Of a stretch of DNA of 64,000 bases, positions 46,013 to 56,329 are shown piece by piece. Source of the DNA: Oncomelania hupensis (taxonomy: Eukaryota > Mollusca > Gastropoda > Littorinimorpha > Pomatiopsidae). How positions within the stretch are numbered: position 1 is the stretch's first letter; each line of letters opens with the position of its first letter. The stretch is from contig CM072523.1 of the NCBI GenBank assembly GCA_036898135.1, positions 4,099,959 through 4,163,958 on the forward strand. Reading direction: 5' to 3'. Under the pieces are notes generated by a model. That model searched no databases and was not told the origin of the DNA. It saw only the letters and a list, made by a program, of their open reading frames with translations. Position numbers and translations under genes: made by a program.

Positions 46013-47266
46013 TGCCAAGTTTGAAGCAAATCCATCCAGATCTTTGGAATAAAATGCCATTACAAAAGGAAAACAAAAATTACAACTGACCATAATGACG
46101 TCACCTGATATCCATAAATTTGTGTCCGCAGGCAAGCATCTTTATTTTCTAACTACATACCAAGATGCAAAGCAATCCATTCATTAGCTTTAGAGAAAAC
46201 CTCGCACAGACAGACTTTTCATGATGTTTTATAATTTTGTTATTTTCTTTTTTATGAATATTGTACCTGATAAAAGAACTATGGGTTAACTTTCTTGTGT
46301 TCTTATTTTATTTATTCGCTTTTGTAATGTTGTATTTCGTAATATTTTAACTCGACATTTTACATCTTTGCAAATAATTTTTAATGGGTTTAAAAGCCAT
46401 TTTTATAATACATCATGGTATGATTTTGGAAGCCATTTTTATAAAACATCATGTCATAACTTTGAAAGCCATTTTTATAATACAACATGTCATCATTTTA
46501 AAGCCATTTCATAAGACATAATGTCATAATTTTTAAAAACCATTTTTATAATACATCATGTCGTAACTTTGAAAGCCATTTTTATAATACATCATGTCAT
46601 AATTTTGAAAGCCATTTTTATAATACATCATATCATATAAGCCATTTTAGAATACATCATGTCATAACTTTGAAAACCTTTTTTTATAATACATCATGGT
46701 ATAATTTTGAAAGCCGTTTTTATAATACATCATGTTATAACTTATAAAGACATTTTTATAATTCATCATGTCATAATTTGTAACGCCATTTCGTAATGCA
46801 TCATGTCATAATTTGTAAAGCCATTTTATAATACATCATGTCATCATTTTGAAAGCCATTTTTATAATACATCAAGTCATAACTTTGGAAGCCATTTTAA
46901 TAATACATCATGGTGTAATTTTGAAAGCCATTTTTATAATGCCTCATGTCATAATTTTGAAAGCCATTTTATATTGCATTATGTCATACCTTTTAAAGCC
47001 ATTTTTTTTATAATACATCATGTCATAACTTTGAAAGCCATTTTTATAATGCATCGTGTGATAACTTTGAAAGACTTTTTTTATTATACATCATGTCATA
47101 ATTTTGAAAGCCATTTTATAATGCATCATGTCATAATTTTGAAAGCCATTTTATAATGCATCATGTCATAACGTTGAAAGCCATTTTTTGTAATACATCA
47201 TGTCATAATTTTAAAAGCCATTTTATAATGCATCTTGTCATAACTTTGAAAGCCATTTTATAATGC

Positions 47267-47883
47267 TCCCCCCCCCCACCCCCGTAGGGGTGCCCGGGGT
47301 TTCAGTATAAATAGTATCCCCACTTTCTGGACATTTAGTGCTTAAATTCCCACTGTTGCTCTCTTTCTCCTTTGTTCTTTCTCATTCCTACTCTGTTCTA
47401 TCAATCTACTATACTATCGTCTTCTTTGCTAGACCAGTCACCTACCTTTTTTTCTTGAAAACTCTTCCGTACTCTTCTGTACTCCTCATTTGTGTAAGCC
47501 TATGAGGTCTGTTGGATCAACCCGGGAATATTGGACGCTTTCTGCCAAATGGTCACTGTGGCTTCCTATGATGTTATTATTTAGCAATGTAGGCATTTTA
47601 TATGTGTGTGTTTTGTTGATATTGTATAATGATGATTGTATTCTATTTTGTTTTTGTAAACGGGGGTTCGATAAATTAGAGTATAGCCTCAGCGTCCCCT
47701 GCGTGGGATGTCTTTATTGTAAAGTGACAGGCTGGTAGATCGCCTTCGGTGTTACCACTAGGGTTGTTTCGGCAGATCTTTTATGCGGATCAAGGGTGAG
47801 TCCTCTTTCACTTCTCTGGTCCTGATTTGGCTCGGAAGAGTCCGCTGGACCTAAAGCAATAACCATGTAATGTAATGTAATGT
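47267..47883 (+). mobile_element. retroposon family copy C, full length
   Basis: Begins CCCGTAGGGGTGCCCGGGGT and TTCAGTATAAATAGTATCCC, and ends GAGTCCGCTGGACCTAAAGC and AATAACCATG plus (TAATG)n. It is inserted in the 36-bp minisatellite; the similar flanks TTTTATAATGC and TTTTAAAATGC may be a target duplication, but the satellite itself repeats this string. Confidence 0.8.
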
Positions 47884-48012
47884 ATTTTTAAAATGCATTT
47901 TGTCACAACTTTGAAAGCCTTTTTTTATAATACACCATGTCATAACTTTGAAAGACTTTTTTTTTAAAAATAATACATCATGTATGATTTTGAAAGCCAT
48001 TTTTATAGATTG

Positions 48013-48390
48013 TTTTTAGATTTTAGATTTTAGATTTTAATGCTTTATTGTCCCTTTCTATCGGGAAATTCTGGGCCGCCTCCCCTATGGAAGGCGTAGT
48101 CGCAGCCTGTGGCGCGCCCAAACCCAACCTACCTAACATTAGTTGCGATTTTTGAAATTTAGAAATTCTTTAAATTTTTGTAAATGTTTTTTGAAATTTT
48201 GCTGAGGGAGCAAACCAGAGTACCCAGAAAACCCCCGAGACGTTGCCCGAGTCGAAAGTAAATAATATTCGGAGAAACATAACGCCCCGATGCAGGATTG
48301 AACCCACACCTGTCAGGCGCCATTGGTTTCTGGCCTGTGTACAAGGCAAGTTAGTCCCGCCTTAGCCCACTTGGCCACAACGCTCGCTTT
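48013..48390 (-). mobile_element. tRNA-headed SINE, class II-like head
   Basis: The minus-strand head GAGCGTTGTGGCCAAGTGGG and CTAAGGCGGGAC resembles a Leu/Ser-type A box, and GGTGTGGGTTCAATCC is the B box. The body has GGGGGTTTTCTGGGTACTCT, and the 3' tail is repeated AAAATCT at 48018-48042 (read on the minus strand). Confidence 0.75.
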
Positions 48391-48664
48391 GTTCTTTCTC
48401 ATTCCTACTCTGTTCTATCAATATATATATATATATACATCATGTCATAATTTTGAAAACCATTTTTTAATACATCATGTGATAATTTGTAAAGCTATTT
48501 TATAATACATCATGTCATAAGTTTGAAAGCCATTTATAATACATCATGTTGTAATTTTAAGAACATTTTTTGTAAAACACCATGTTACAAGTTCAAAAGG
48601 CATTTTCATAACACTTCTTGGTTTTTGCTCTAAAGCATAAAAAGTAATAAGGTATTGTTGTTCA

Positions 48665-48785
48665 CCCCTGTCTATATCTCACGGTTGATGATGTTCCAGG
48701 ATTTATGAACTTCTACATCAGACAGTTGATGATGTTCCAGGTTTTATAAACTTCTACATCAGATGGTTGATGATGTTACATATTT
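48665..48785. repeat. about 44-bp tandem repeat, 2.5 copies
   Basis: Units of GGTTGATGATGTTCCAGGAT and TTATGAACTTCTACATCAGA. Confidence 0.75.
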
Positions 48786-49046
48786 TCTTGCCATCTTTTT
48801 TCAATTTTTTAGTTTGTTCTTTTTTCTGTTTGTTCAGCATTACCTGATGACGATGATGATTGAATATAATTTTATTCAGTCGAATGTACCTATACTTCTC
48901 CATTTTTGTGTAGTTTAACTTTGGTCACATGTAACTAGTTTAATACATCCGGGGGTTAAAATGTGTTATTATTAGTTTGAATTAGTGAACTTTGATTAGA
49001 AACATAAACGACTACTTACCTTGGGAATGCGATGTTTGTGTACAGT

Positions 49047-49172
49047 GTTACCCCTGGGGTTGTTTCAGCAGATCTTTTATACGGATCTAGGGTGAGTCCT
49101 CTTTCAACCAAGTTGTGGTCCTGATTCGGCTCTTTGTAGTCCGCTGGACCCTATAAACAATGACTAACTAAC
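49047..49172 (+). mobile_element. retroposon family 3' fragment D, (ACTA)n tail
   Basis: GGGGTTGTTTCAGCAGATCT through GTAGTCCGCTGGACCCTATA, then AACAATGACTAACTAACTAA. It is 5'-truncated. Confidence 0.75.
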
Positions 49173-49455
49173 TAATTAATTTTACGAGAACGGAAGATAC
49201 TTAACTTAATAAACGCGCTAGCCGATGTTAATTTCGATGCGACCAGATAGTAAACACAATATACTGGAATCTTTGAACCTCCAAATTCATACACTAATTT
49301 CTTGGGAGGGAATCAGAATATTTATGGAGAGCAACGATCTTGTGTCGTAAAATTCTACCCAAACTTCGACTTTCCAAGATAAGTACTGGTTTAGGTTTAT
49401 AATTTGACGTCATGCAGTCTACCTTAACTAGTATACTTGAGATTTAAAAGCCAGT

Positions 49456-51411
49456 GTGCTAACATATGGATGGATGTATATACAGCAAATATCAGTATTA
49501 GAAACACCCGATGACGACCCTCCTGAACTTCCCCACCTAGATCACGAACTGACTGAAATTTTATTAACCCCAGCAGAGGTAGCCAAAGTGATAATAAACC
49601 TGGACAAAAGTAAAGCTGTAGGCCCCGATAAAATCCATAACAAACTATTACTGATATCTGCTGATATAATCTCACATACTTTAAGTCAACTCTTCAACCG
49701 CTGTCTATCAGAAGGATTGTTTCCAGATATTTGGAAAATTGCTCATGTAACGCCCATACACAAAAAAGGTCCAGCCGATATTTGTACCAACTATCGCCCA
49801 GTATATCTTTTAAGTTGTGTTGGTAAAGTCTTTGAGCGCTGTGTCCATACCCATGTCTTCTCATTCCTAAAAGACAATAATCTTATAACACCATCACAGT
49901 CTGGTTTTATTCCCGGGGACTCAACAACCAACCAACTACTTTGCATATATAATGAACTAACTTCAGCATATAACAGTGGAATCACTAACCAGTCAATTTT
50001 CTTTGACATCTCCAAGGCCTTCGACAGAGTATGGCACAAAGGATTACTAGCTAAGTTAGAGGCTATAGGTATTAGAGGTAAGCTTCTTCAATTGTTTGCT
50101 AACTATTTAGACCAACGAAAACAAGCTGTTGTCATTAAAGGTAGCAAATCAAACTATAAAACCGTTCCGTCAGGCGTACCTCAAGGATCAGTTTTAGGCC
50201 CCCTATTGTTCCTAATCTATATTAATGACATTGTGGATAACATTGAATCAGTTATAAAACTTTTTGCAGATGATACTAGCATGTCATTAACCCTAAATAA
50301 CCCAGACATACGAGCAGAAATTTTGAATTCTGATCTTCAAAAGATAAACGACTGGGCTAACACCTGGAAAGTTAGGTTTAATGAAGACAAAACAGAACTA
50401 TTAACTTTCAAACGTGACGCACTACCTAACAACCCATTAAGCTTCGGAAACGCAATTTTATCTGACAACGAATTCCATAAACACTTAGGACTAACACTGC
50501 AAAGCAATTGTAAATGGGATATCCATATAAGTAACGTCATAAAGAAAATAACCATCCTCCTATCATGCTTAAGAACGTATAAATATAAGCTGTGCAGAAA
50601 AGCCTTAGAAAATATGTACAAATCCTTTGTCCTACCTCACTTTGACTATGGCGATGTAATCTGGGATAATTGTACAGACACTCAAGCTGGTTTATTGGAA
50701 AAACTCCATTTAGAAGGTATTAGAATTATTGTTGGGGCGGTGAAGGGGACCAGCCATGAGTTATTGTATAGAGAGTCTGGACAATACACATTGAAGGAGA
50801 GAAGGAAAAGACATAAGCTACTTACTTTTCATAAGATGATAAACGAGTGCTGTCCTGAGTACTTGTCCAACTTGGTCCCACAACTAGTATCAGCAGTTAA
50901 TCCATATCACCGCAGAAGACCTCTAGAACGTAGAGTACCCCCATACAAAACTGAACTCTACAAAAATTCTTTTGTTCCTTCAACCACAGTATTGTGGAAT
51001 GATCTCCCCGAGGAAATTCAAGAGAGCCCATCCATTAGCTTATTAAAAAGACACCTTTCCAAAGATGATCCACTTGTTCCATTGTACTATTACCATGGGA
51101 CACGACAGCAGCAGGTTTTGCATGCCCGACTCCGACTTGGCGTAAGTAACCTTAATTATGACATGTTCCGCCGTCACTTGTTAGAAGACCCAGTCTGTCA
51201 GTGTGGGCATCCTGCAGAAACATCTGAACATTTCCTCCTTTTTTGCTCTACATTCGGCACTGTACGTACGCAGACAATTAACCAATTAGACCCTCCTTTT
51301 CGAAACATCAACACCTTATTGTTTGGCAGTGAACATCTCTCCCCACAAGAAAACGCCAACATCTTTACAAAAGTCCACACATTCCTCACATCTAGTGACC
51401 GCTTCGTTTAG
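49456..51411 (+). CDS. non-LTR retrotransposon reverse transcriptase, 5'-truncated
   Basis: An open frame of about 650 codons; the true 5' end is lost and the first ATG is probably not native. RT motifs in order: KAVGPDKIHNKLL (about 53-65); TPIHKKG (99); NYRPVYLLSCVGKVFE (112); SGFIPGDSTTNQLL (149); FFDISKAFDRVWHKG with catalytic D184; SGVPQGSVLGPLLFLIYIND (239); and LFADDTSM with D272 and D273. A C-terminal CQCGHPAETSEHFLLFC segment near residue 590 is probably metal-binding. The clade is Jockey/CR1-like by motif style. There is no endonuclease domain upstream, where other repeats sit. RT residues look intact, but the copy cannot move by itself without its 5' part. Confidence 0.88.
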   Translation: MLTYGWMYIQQISVLETPDDDPPELPHLDHELTEILLTPAEVAKVIINLDKSKAVGPDKIHNKLLLISADIISHTLSQLFNRCLSEGLFPDIWKIAHVTPIHKKGPADICTNYRPVYLLSCVGKVFERCVHTHVFSFLKDNNLITPSQSGFIPGDSTTNQLLCIYNELTSAYNSGITNQSIFFDISKAFDRVWHKGLLAKLEAIGIRGKLLQLFANYLDQRKQAVVIKGSKSNYKTVPSGVPQGSVLGPLLFLIYINDIVDNIESVIKLFADDTSMSLTLNNPDIRAEILNSDLQKINDWANTWKVRFNEDKTELLTFKRDALPNNPLSFGNAILSDNEFHKHLGLTLQSNCKWDIHISNVIKKITILLSCLRTYKYKLCRKALENMYKSFVLPHFDYGDVIWDNCTDTQAGLLEKLHLEGIRIIVGAVKGTSHELLYRESGQYTLKERRKRHKLLTFHKMINECCPEYLSNLVPQLVSAVNPYHRRRPLERRVPPYKTELYKNSFVPSTTVLWNDLPEEIQESPSISLLKRHLSKDDPLVPLYYYHGTRQQQVLHARLRLGVSNLNYDMFRRHLLEDPVCQCGHPAETSEHFLLFCSTFGTVRTQTINQLDPPFRNINTLLFGSEHLSPQENANIFTKVHTFLTSSDRFV

Positions 51412-52521
51412 AAAATAGCCCAATTATGCAAATTCACATCTGATTGGTACCCTTGATACCAGCTAAACCAATCCCCATTTGTTTCCCTCTCCCTAGTAGT
51501 TACACCCCATCCCTTTGCACCAAAAGTTTATTAATAGCTGTCAGAGAGAAACTGACCAGATAATTGTCTCTTCCAACGGAACAGATGAGTTCACCATCTA
51601 TTTTAAATATCTGTTCACGTGCAAACACGTAGTCTCGACCTATTTATCTCTGTGTTTGTGTGTGTGTGTGTGCGTGTGTGTGGGTGTGTGTGTGTGCACG
51701 CGTTGTTTTTATTTTACTTTCTTCTTTTTTTTACTTGCACGTGACTTCTTTTTTTTTCCCCTCCTCCAAACTGATTTTTTTCTCTCATTGTTTTAGATTG
51801 CTGCAGGTATTTATTTACCTTTTAATCGACAGCTACTGTTTTGTGTAAAGTTTACTCTTGGGTGCATGTATCTGTTTCTCGTTAGTTAGTTCATTCATTT
51901 ATTTCTCTATTACTTTTTTTTTGTTTGTTCGACGTTATTGCATTTTTTTTCTGTTATACTATAGTTATATGTTTGTTCTCTTTTCATTGTTAAAAAGATT
52001 AATTTATGTGCTCCTGTTTTTTTAAATTTATTTATTGCTTTGTACTTGTGTCTGTTCGCCAGACATTTCATTGTTGTCATTTATCAAAGGGTAACACTCA
52101 TTTAAGCTTTGCTTTTGTGTGCCCTTTATGTTCTCCATGCCTGGTTTACTTGTTTCGTGAATAAAATTATGTTTAAACCAAATATCTTAAATCATTCATA
52201 CCTTTCATGCATTTTGAAGTAAAGTCTACTTAAAACTGAAATAAAGTTTTGTAACATTTTAATAATATACGATTTTGGCAAGATATCACAACTTCAATTG
52301 TAACTTTAATTTTTGGGTTAATAAACACTTGTAATAAACAACAGCTTGTTTCTAACTTCTTTTAGTATTTTCTCGTCTTCGATAACGGAAATGTTATTAA
52401 TTTCTGACATTTTGTAATAACAATTTTCGAAGCATATAAAACTAGCGGTTACAATGAAGTTACAAAAGCTAATCACTATGTACTGCACAAGATTTTTCAT
52501 TATGCTGAGGATTATCACCTT

Positions 52522-52524
<3 letters not shown>
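51412..52524. other. LINE 3' untranslated region and unassigned DNA
   Basis: Probably contains the 3' untranslated part of the preceding LINE; its end is not fixed. It includes a (GT)n run at about 51653-51702, and AATAAA occurs near 52160. Confidence 0.45.
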
Positions 52525-52587
<63 letters not shown>

Positions 52588-52670
52588 ACAAACACACAAA
52601 CACGACAATACTAAAACTCGTTATCCATTCTCCTGTAACTGTGAAATGATAATTAAGGCCAATGTCCACA

Positions 52671-52701
<31 letters not shown>

Positions 52702-53015
52702 CTTCTTCTTCTTCTTCTTCTTCTTCTTCTTCTTCTTCTTCATCATCTTCTTCTTCTTCTTCTTCTTCTTCTTCTTCTTCTTCTTCTATCCCAAACACAA
52801 GTGCTCAGCGTGTTTTCTATCCGTTTCTGTGCGTGTGTTTGTGTGTGTGTGTGTGTGTAGGTTTGTGTTTATTCTTTCTTTCTTACTTTCTTTTTTTATT
52901 TTCTTTCTTTCTTTCTTCTTTCTTTTTTTCCTTATTTTCTTTATTTCTTCCTTCATTCTTTTCTTTCTTTCTTCTTTCCTTCTTTTATTTCTCTCTTCCT
53001 TTCTTCTTTCTATTC
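52525..53015. repeat. pyrimidine-rich microsatellite block
   Basis: (CT)n at 52525-52588, (CTT)n at 52673-52788, (GT)n near 52838-52858, and a C/T-rich tract to about 53015. Phe/Ser-rich, Ser-rich and Glu-rich frames here are artefacts. Confidence 0.97.
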
Positions 53016-53098
53016 ACAAACAACGAGCAGCGCTTTATCACTCAATAAGAAGAAAGATCAGGCCAGGCAGACGCACAACTCGTGAAGCAACAGACATT

Positions 53099-53389
53099 CT
53101 AAGAGTTTGAATCCTCGAGTGCACTCGCTTTGGAGTCTGCTCGCGCCTGTGGCATAGCCGCGGTATCCACCGTGCCTTCTTCCAAGTTGGTGACGACCTG
53201 TGCCGAGTATTCCTGTACCACCCCCGCTGGTGTCCACTTCTTCTGCAGGCAAGCTGGAAGGTTAAACAACAAGTATCTCCATTCTTTATCTTGGCCTGGT
53301 GCTGTCAAAAGAGTCTGCGATCCGTTCATTATGCGTTCTTGTTGTTCGTGATAGTGGCTTTGGCTGTGACGGTGTGAAACTGGCATTCT
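53099..53389 (-). CDS. possible C-terminal exon of the membrane receptor gene
   Basis: A candidate acceptor CAACACAG precedes base 53389 on the minus strand. One frame is open for about 95 codons (starting MPVSHRHSQSHYHEQQER) to a TAG; another gives a shorter tail of about 33 codons. Only the shorter frame is in phase with the preceding exon (54404-54548) if the two are joined directly. It would be a cytoplasmic tail. Composition is less repetitive than its surroundings. The call is tentative. Confidence 0.35.
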   Translation of the reverse strand, partial: RMPVSHRHSQSHYHEQQERIMNGSQTLLTAPGQDKEWRYLLFNLPACLQKKWTPAGVVQEYSAQVVTNLEEGTVDTAAMPQARADSKASALEDSNS

Positions 53390-53884
53390 GTGTTGTTGAT
53401 GTGTGTGTGCGCGTGCGCGCGTTTACGTGTGTTTGTGTGTGTGTGTGTGTGCGTCCGTGCGTGTGTTTCTGCTGCTAAATATAAGTAAACCTTGTCCGCA
53501 CGTCGCTTTAAAGGGTCGGGTAAGGAGTTTGGGGTTAAATAACATTGCAGTGTGTAACTTTGTAACCAAGCTACGTTTACACATCACTGTTGTTACGGCT
53601 AAAATTTTTTTCTTTTCACAGCAACACACAGAAAGCGTCAAAGCAAATATCATTTTTAATTATTTTTTTTAAAGTTTTGGGGGTATATTAAAAATGTTAT
53701 CTAATTTAGGCTCAAAAAGGATTCCCACGTTTTGCAAATAAAATCAATTATGACGACAACGACAACGGCGATGATGTTGATGATGGTGGGTGTGATGGGG
53801 ACGAGCAGCTTTTTATACCCTGTATCGGGCAGCGCCTTGAGCAGCTACCAAACTGGAAAACAGCGCTATTATATGATGATGATA

Positions 53885-53982
53885 ATAACGGCGATAATGA
53901 TGGCGATGATGATGATGGTGATGGTGAAGACGATGAAGATGATGGTGATGACGGTGACTACGATGATGATGATGATGGTGAC

Positions 53983-54031
<49 letters not shown>

Positions 54032-54036
54032 GTGAC

Positions 54037-54076
<40 letters not shown>

Positions 54077-54403
54077 GTGACGATGATGATGATGATGATG
54101 ATGGTGACGATGATGATGATGATGATGGTGACGATGATGATGATGATAAAGCGATGATGTTGATGATGATGGCAATGATAACGATGATGATGGTGACGAC
54201 GATGATGATGATAATGATGGCGGCGATAATAATGATGACGATGATTTTGATGATAATAATGATGATGACGATGATGAGGATGATGAGGAGGAGGAGGAGG
54301 ATGGTGACGACGCCGACTACGATGATGATAATGACGATGATGGTGGCGATGATGATGATGGCGGCGATAATAATGATGATGATGATGACGATGATGATGA
54401 TAC
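53885..54403. repeat. (GAT)n-rich microsatellite in intron
   Basis: A long GATGATGGTGACGATGATGAT-type tract. It begins directly at the donor site of the receptor exon at 54404. Poly-Met and poly-His frames are artefacts. Confidence 0.97.
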
Positions 54404-54548
54404 CTTGATGTTGAGTGGTGTGAGGGACTTCAGCGTCTCTCTGTCAATGGCGAAGATGAGCGAGTAAACGGCGCCTTGTACCGACGACGTCAGGGAATGT
54501 AGAAATACCAAGGCAAACACGTGGTGGTCAGAGACTGCGTTCTGGATT
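54404..54548 (-). CDS. exon of a multi-pass receptor (last transmembrane segment)
   Basis: Minus-strand exon of 145 bases bounded by acceptor CTATACTGCAG and donor AAG/GTATCA. It encodes IQNAVSDHHVFALVFLHSLT followed by SSVQGAVYSLIFAIDRET and a short polar end. The hydrophobic stretch and the preceding exon look like transmembrane segments 6 and 7 of a G-protein-coupled receptor. The LINR-IQN junction and VQGAVYSLIF are reminiscent of cAMP-receptor-like receptors; the family assignment is inference. The exon phase (one base plus 48 codons) joins the exon at 54819-54901 to make an arginine codon. Upstream exons are not visible in the window. Confidence 0.65.
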
Positions 54549-54596
54549 CTGCAGTATAGAGAACGTGTCAGCAAACGTTTAAACAACGGCGGCGTC

Positions 54597-54679
54597 GTCA
54601 TCATCATCATCATCCTTATCATCATCACAATCACCACGGTCATCATAATCATTTATAACCATCATCACCATCACTACCG

Positions 54680-54761
<82 letters not shown>

Positions 54762-54783
54762 TATCATCATCATCATCATCACC
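54597..54783. repeat. (ATC)n microsatellite in intron
   Basis: Triplet run inside the 270-base intron between the two receptor exons. It is complementary in sequence to the GAT tract in the next intron. Confidence 0.97.
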
Positions 54784-54818
54784 ATGACCATCATGGCGCG
54801 GGGAAAAGGGAGACTAAC

Positions 54819-54901
54819 CTGTTGATGAGCGGGAAAAGGGAGAGCAGCAGGTAAAGGAATGGGTACAAACGAAGAGACTTGATCTCTTCCTTCAATGCTT
54901 C
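54819..54901 (-). CDS. exon of a multi-pass receptor (transmembrane segment 6)
   Basis: Minus-strand exon of 83 bases with acceptor CTTGTTTCAG and donor CAACAG/GTTAGT. It encodes EALKEEIKSLRLYPFLYLLL then SLFPLIN plus two bases of the next codon. It is a basic/polar lead-in followed by a hydrophobic segment, as in the third intracellular loop and TM6 of a receptor. In phase with 54404-54548. Confidence 0.65.
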
Positions 54902-55226
54902 CTGAAACAAGAGTGTTATGTTATGTGATGTTCCACCAGGGTCTTTCTGCTGGCAGGCCCAGGTCTATGTTCATCAAAAATCTTTACACACGACATTTTA
55001 TTTATTTATTTATTTATTTAATCGTTTTCACATAGCGCTTTTCAATCTCAGGGGCTGCTCAAGGCGCTGGTCGATACAGGATCTAACTTGAGCCGCCCCA
55101 GGCGCCCACTGGCAACCTTTGGGCACAGTCTGACGCCCAGACGACTGAGAACCATCCTGGGCGACCGGTGATAGGAAGAAGGGACCTAGTGCGTGCTGGG
55201 TGTATTTGTGTAGCCGGCGCTCAACC
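54902..55226. other. intronic DNA with (ATTT)n and a dispersed repeat
   Basis: Contains (TTTA)n at about 54999-55020, followed by CACATAGCGCTTTTCAATCT and GCTGCTCAAGGCGCTGG, a common type of dispersed repeat. No further exon is recognised. Confidence 0.5.
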
Positions 55227-55331
55227 GTCTAGAACATGAGCGTCAGGATCTTCAAAGTCCGTGTGATGGAATGCGTGCGTGCACAGACCAGACCTCGGTT
55301 TATACTCTCATCCAAAGGAGTTTACTTGTAT
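55227..55331. repeat. 105-bp direct repeat, left copy
   Basis: GTCTAGAACATGAGCGTCAG through GGAGTTTACTTGTAT. It matches 55910-56014 with about 5 differences; the two flank retroposon copy E exactly. Confidence 0.88.
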
Positions 55332-55909
55332 TGATTGATTGATTGATTGATTGTTGCTTTAGGTCCAGCGGACTCTTCCAAGCCAAATCAGGACCGGACA
55401 ACCCCCAATCCGCATAAAAGATCTGCTGAAACAACCCTAGTGGGAAAACTGAAAGCCCTCCACCGGCCAGCCACTTTACAATAAAGACATCCCACGCAGG
55501 GGACGCTGAGGCTTTACCCAACTAATCAAACCCCCGGTTACAAAAACAAAATAGAATACAAACATCATTATAAATTATCAACAAAACACATACATATAAA
55601 ATGCCTATATTGCTAAATAATAACATCATTGGAAGCCCTAGTGACCACCTGGCAGAAAGCGTCCAACATTCCCAAGCTGATCCAACAGACCCCACACACA
55701 AACAAGGAGTTTTGTTCAGGAAGAGTTTTCAAGAAAAAAGGTAGGTCACTGATCTAGCGAAGAAGAAGATAGTATAGCAGATTGATAGGACAAAGCAGGA
55801 ATGAGAAAGTGCAAATGAGGAAGACAGCGACAGTGGGAACTTAAAGCACTAAATTTCCAGAAAGTGGGGATACTATATATACTGAAACCCCCGGCACCCC
55901 AACGGGGGT
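55332..55909 (-). mobile_element. retroposon family copy E, (AATC)n tail
   Basis: The minus strand begins CCCCCGTTGGGGTGCCGGGG and ends AGTCCGCTGGACCTAAAGCA followed by repeated AATC. It is full length by comparison with copies A and C. Confidence 0.85.
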
Positions 55910-56014
55910 GTCTAGGACATGAGCCGCAGGATCTTTAAAGTCCGTGTTATGGAATGCGTGCGTGCACAGACCAGACCTCGGTTTATACTCTCATCCAAAG
56001 GAGTTTACTTGTAT
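55910..56014. repeat. 105-bp direct repeat, right copy
   Basis: GTCTAGGACATGAGCCGCAG through GGAGTTTACTTGTAT; partner of 55227-55331. Confidence 0.88.
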
Positions 56015-56097
56015 GCCAGTGTGTGTGTAAAGTATTAGCGACATATTCAAGCTTAGTCAAGTCAATTTTACTTTATTAGACATCGCTGTGTGATCAC

Positions 56098-56329
56098 CAA
56101 CATGGGGCCGGGTAGCTCAGTTGGTAAGAGCGTCTTGCTAGTAACCGAAAGGTCGCTGGTTCGAATGCCGGATTGGTCAACGTGTGATCACATTATTTTC
56201 CCCTTTACCAACAACTGGCCCGCTGGTGTCAGTATAAATAGGTCCAGTAGTCACCTATATGCGAAAGTGTCGTGTGACTATAATCTACAAACAACATCAC
56301 CAACATATGTGAAGCTGAAAAAACATAGA
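56098..56329 (+). mobile_element. tRNA-headed SINE
   Basis: CCGGGTAGCTCAGTTGGTAA then GAGC (A box), a CTAGTAA loop, and TGGTTCGAATGCCGG (B box) at about 56107-56172, followed by a body including CAGTATAAATAGGTCC. The anticodon stem pairs poorly, so a functional tRNA is unlikely. Element 3 begins directly after it and may have cut off its 3' end. Confidence 0.7.

Larger units (their letters stand above)
46379..48620. repeat. 36-bp minisatellite interrupted by insertions
   Basis: Units of CATAACTTTGAAAGCCATTT followed by TTATAATACATCATGT fill 46379-47266. They resume at about 47885-48010 and 48435-48620. The gaps are retroposon copy C, a minus-strand SINE and a short piece of the retroposon 5' region (GTTCTTTCTCATTCCTACTC at 48391). 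Confidence 0.9.

Noticed and set aside
45852..46089. Poly-Tyr, poly-Thr and poly-Val frames
   Set aside because: An ACT triplet run read in different frames.
52454..53110. Phe/Ser-rich open frame of about 218 codons
   Set aside because: Produced by CT, CTT and GT runs; no non-repetitive coding core.
53732..54794. Poly-Met, poly-His and poly-Ser open frames
   Set aside because: They are translations of GAT/ATC triplet tracts; the real signal here is the two spliced exons.
56098..56172. Functional tRNA gene (Thr-like anticodon loop)
   Set aside because: Poor anticodon-stem pairing and a SINE-type body attached downstream.
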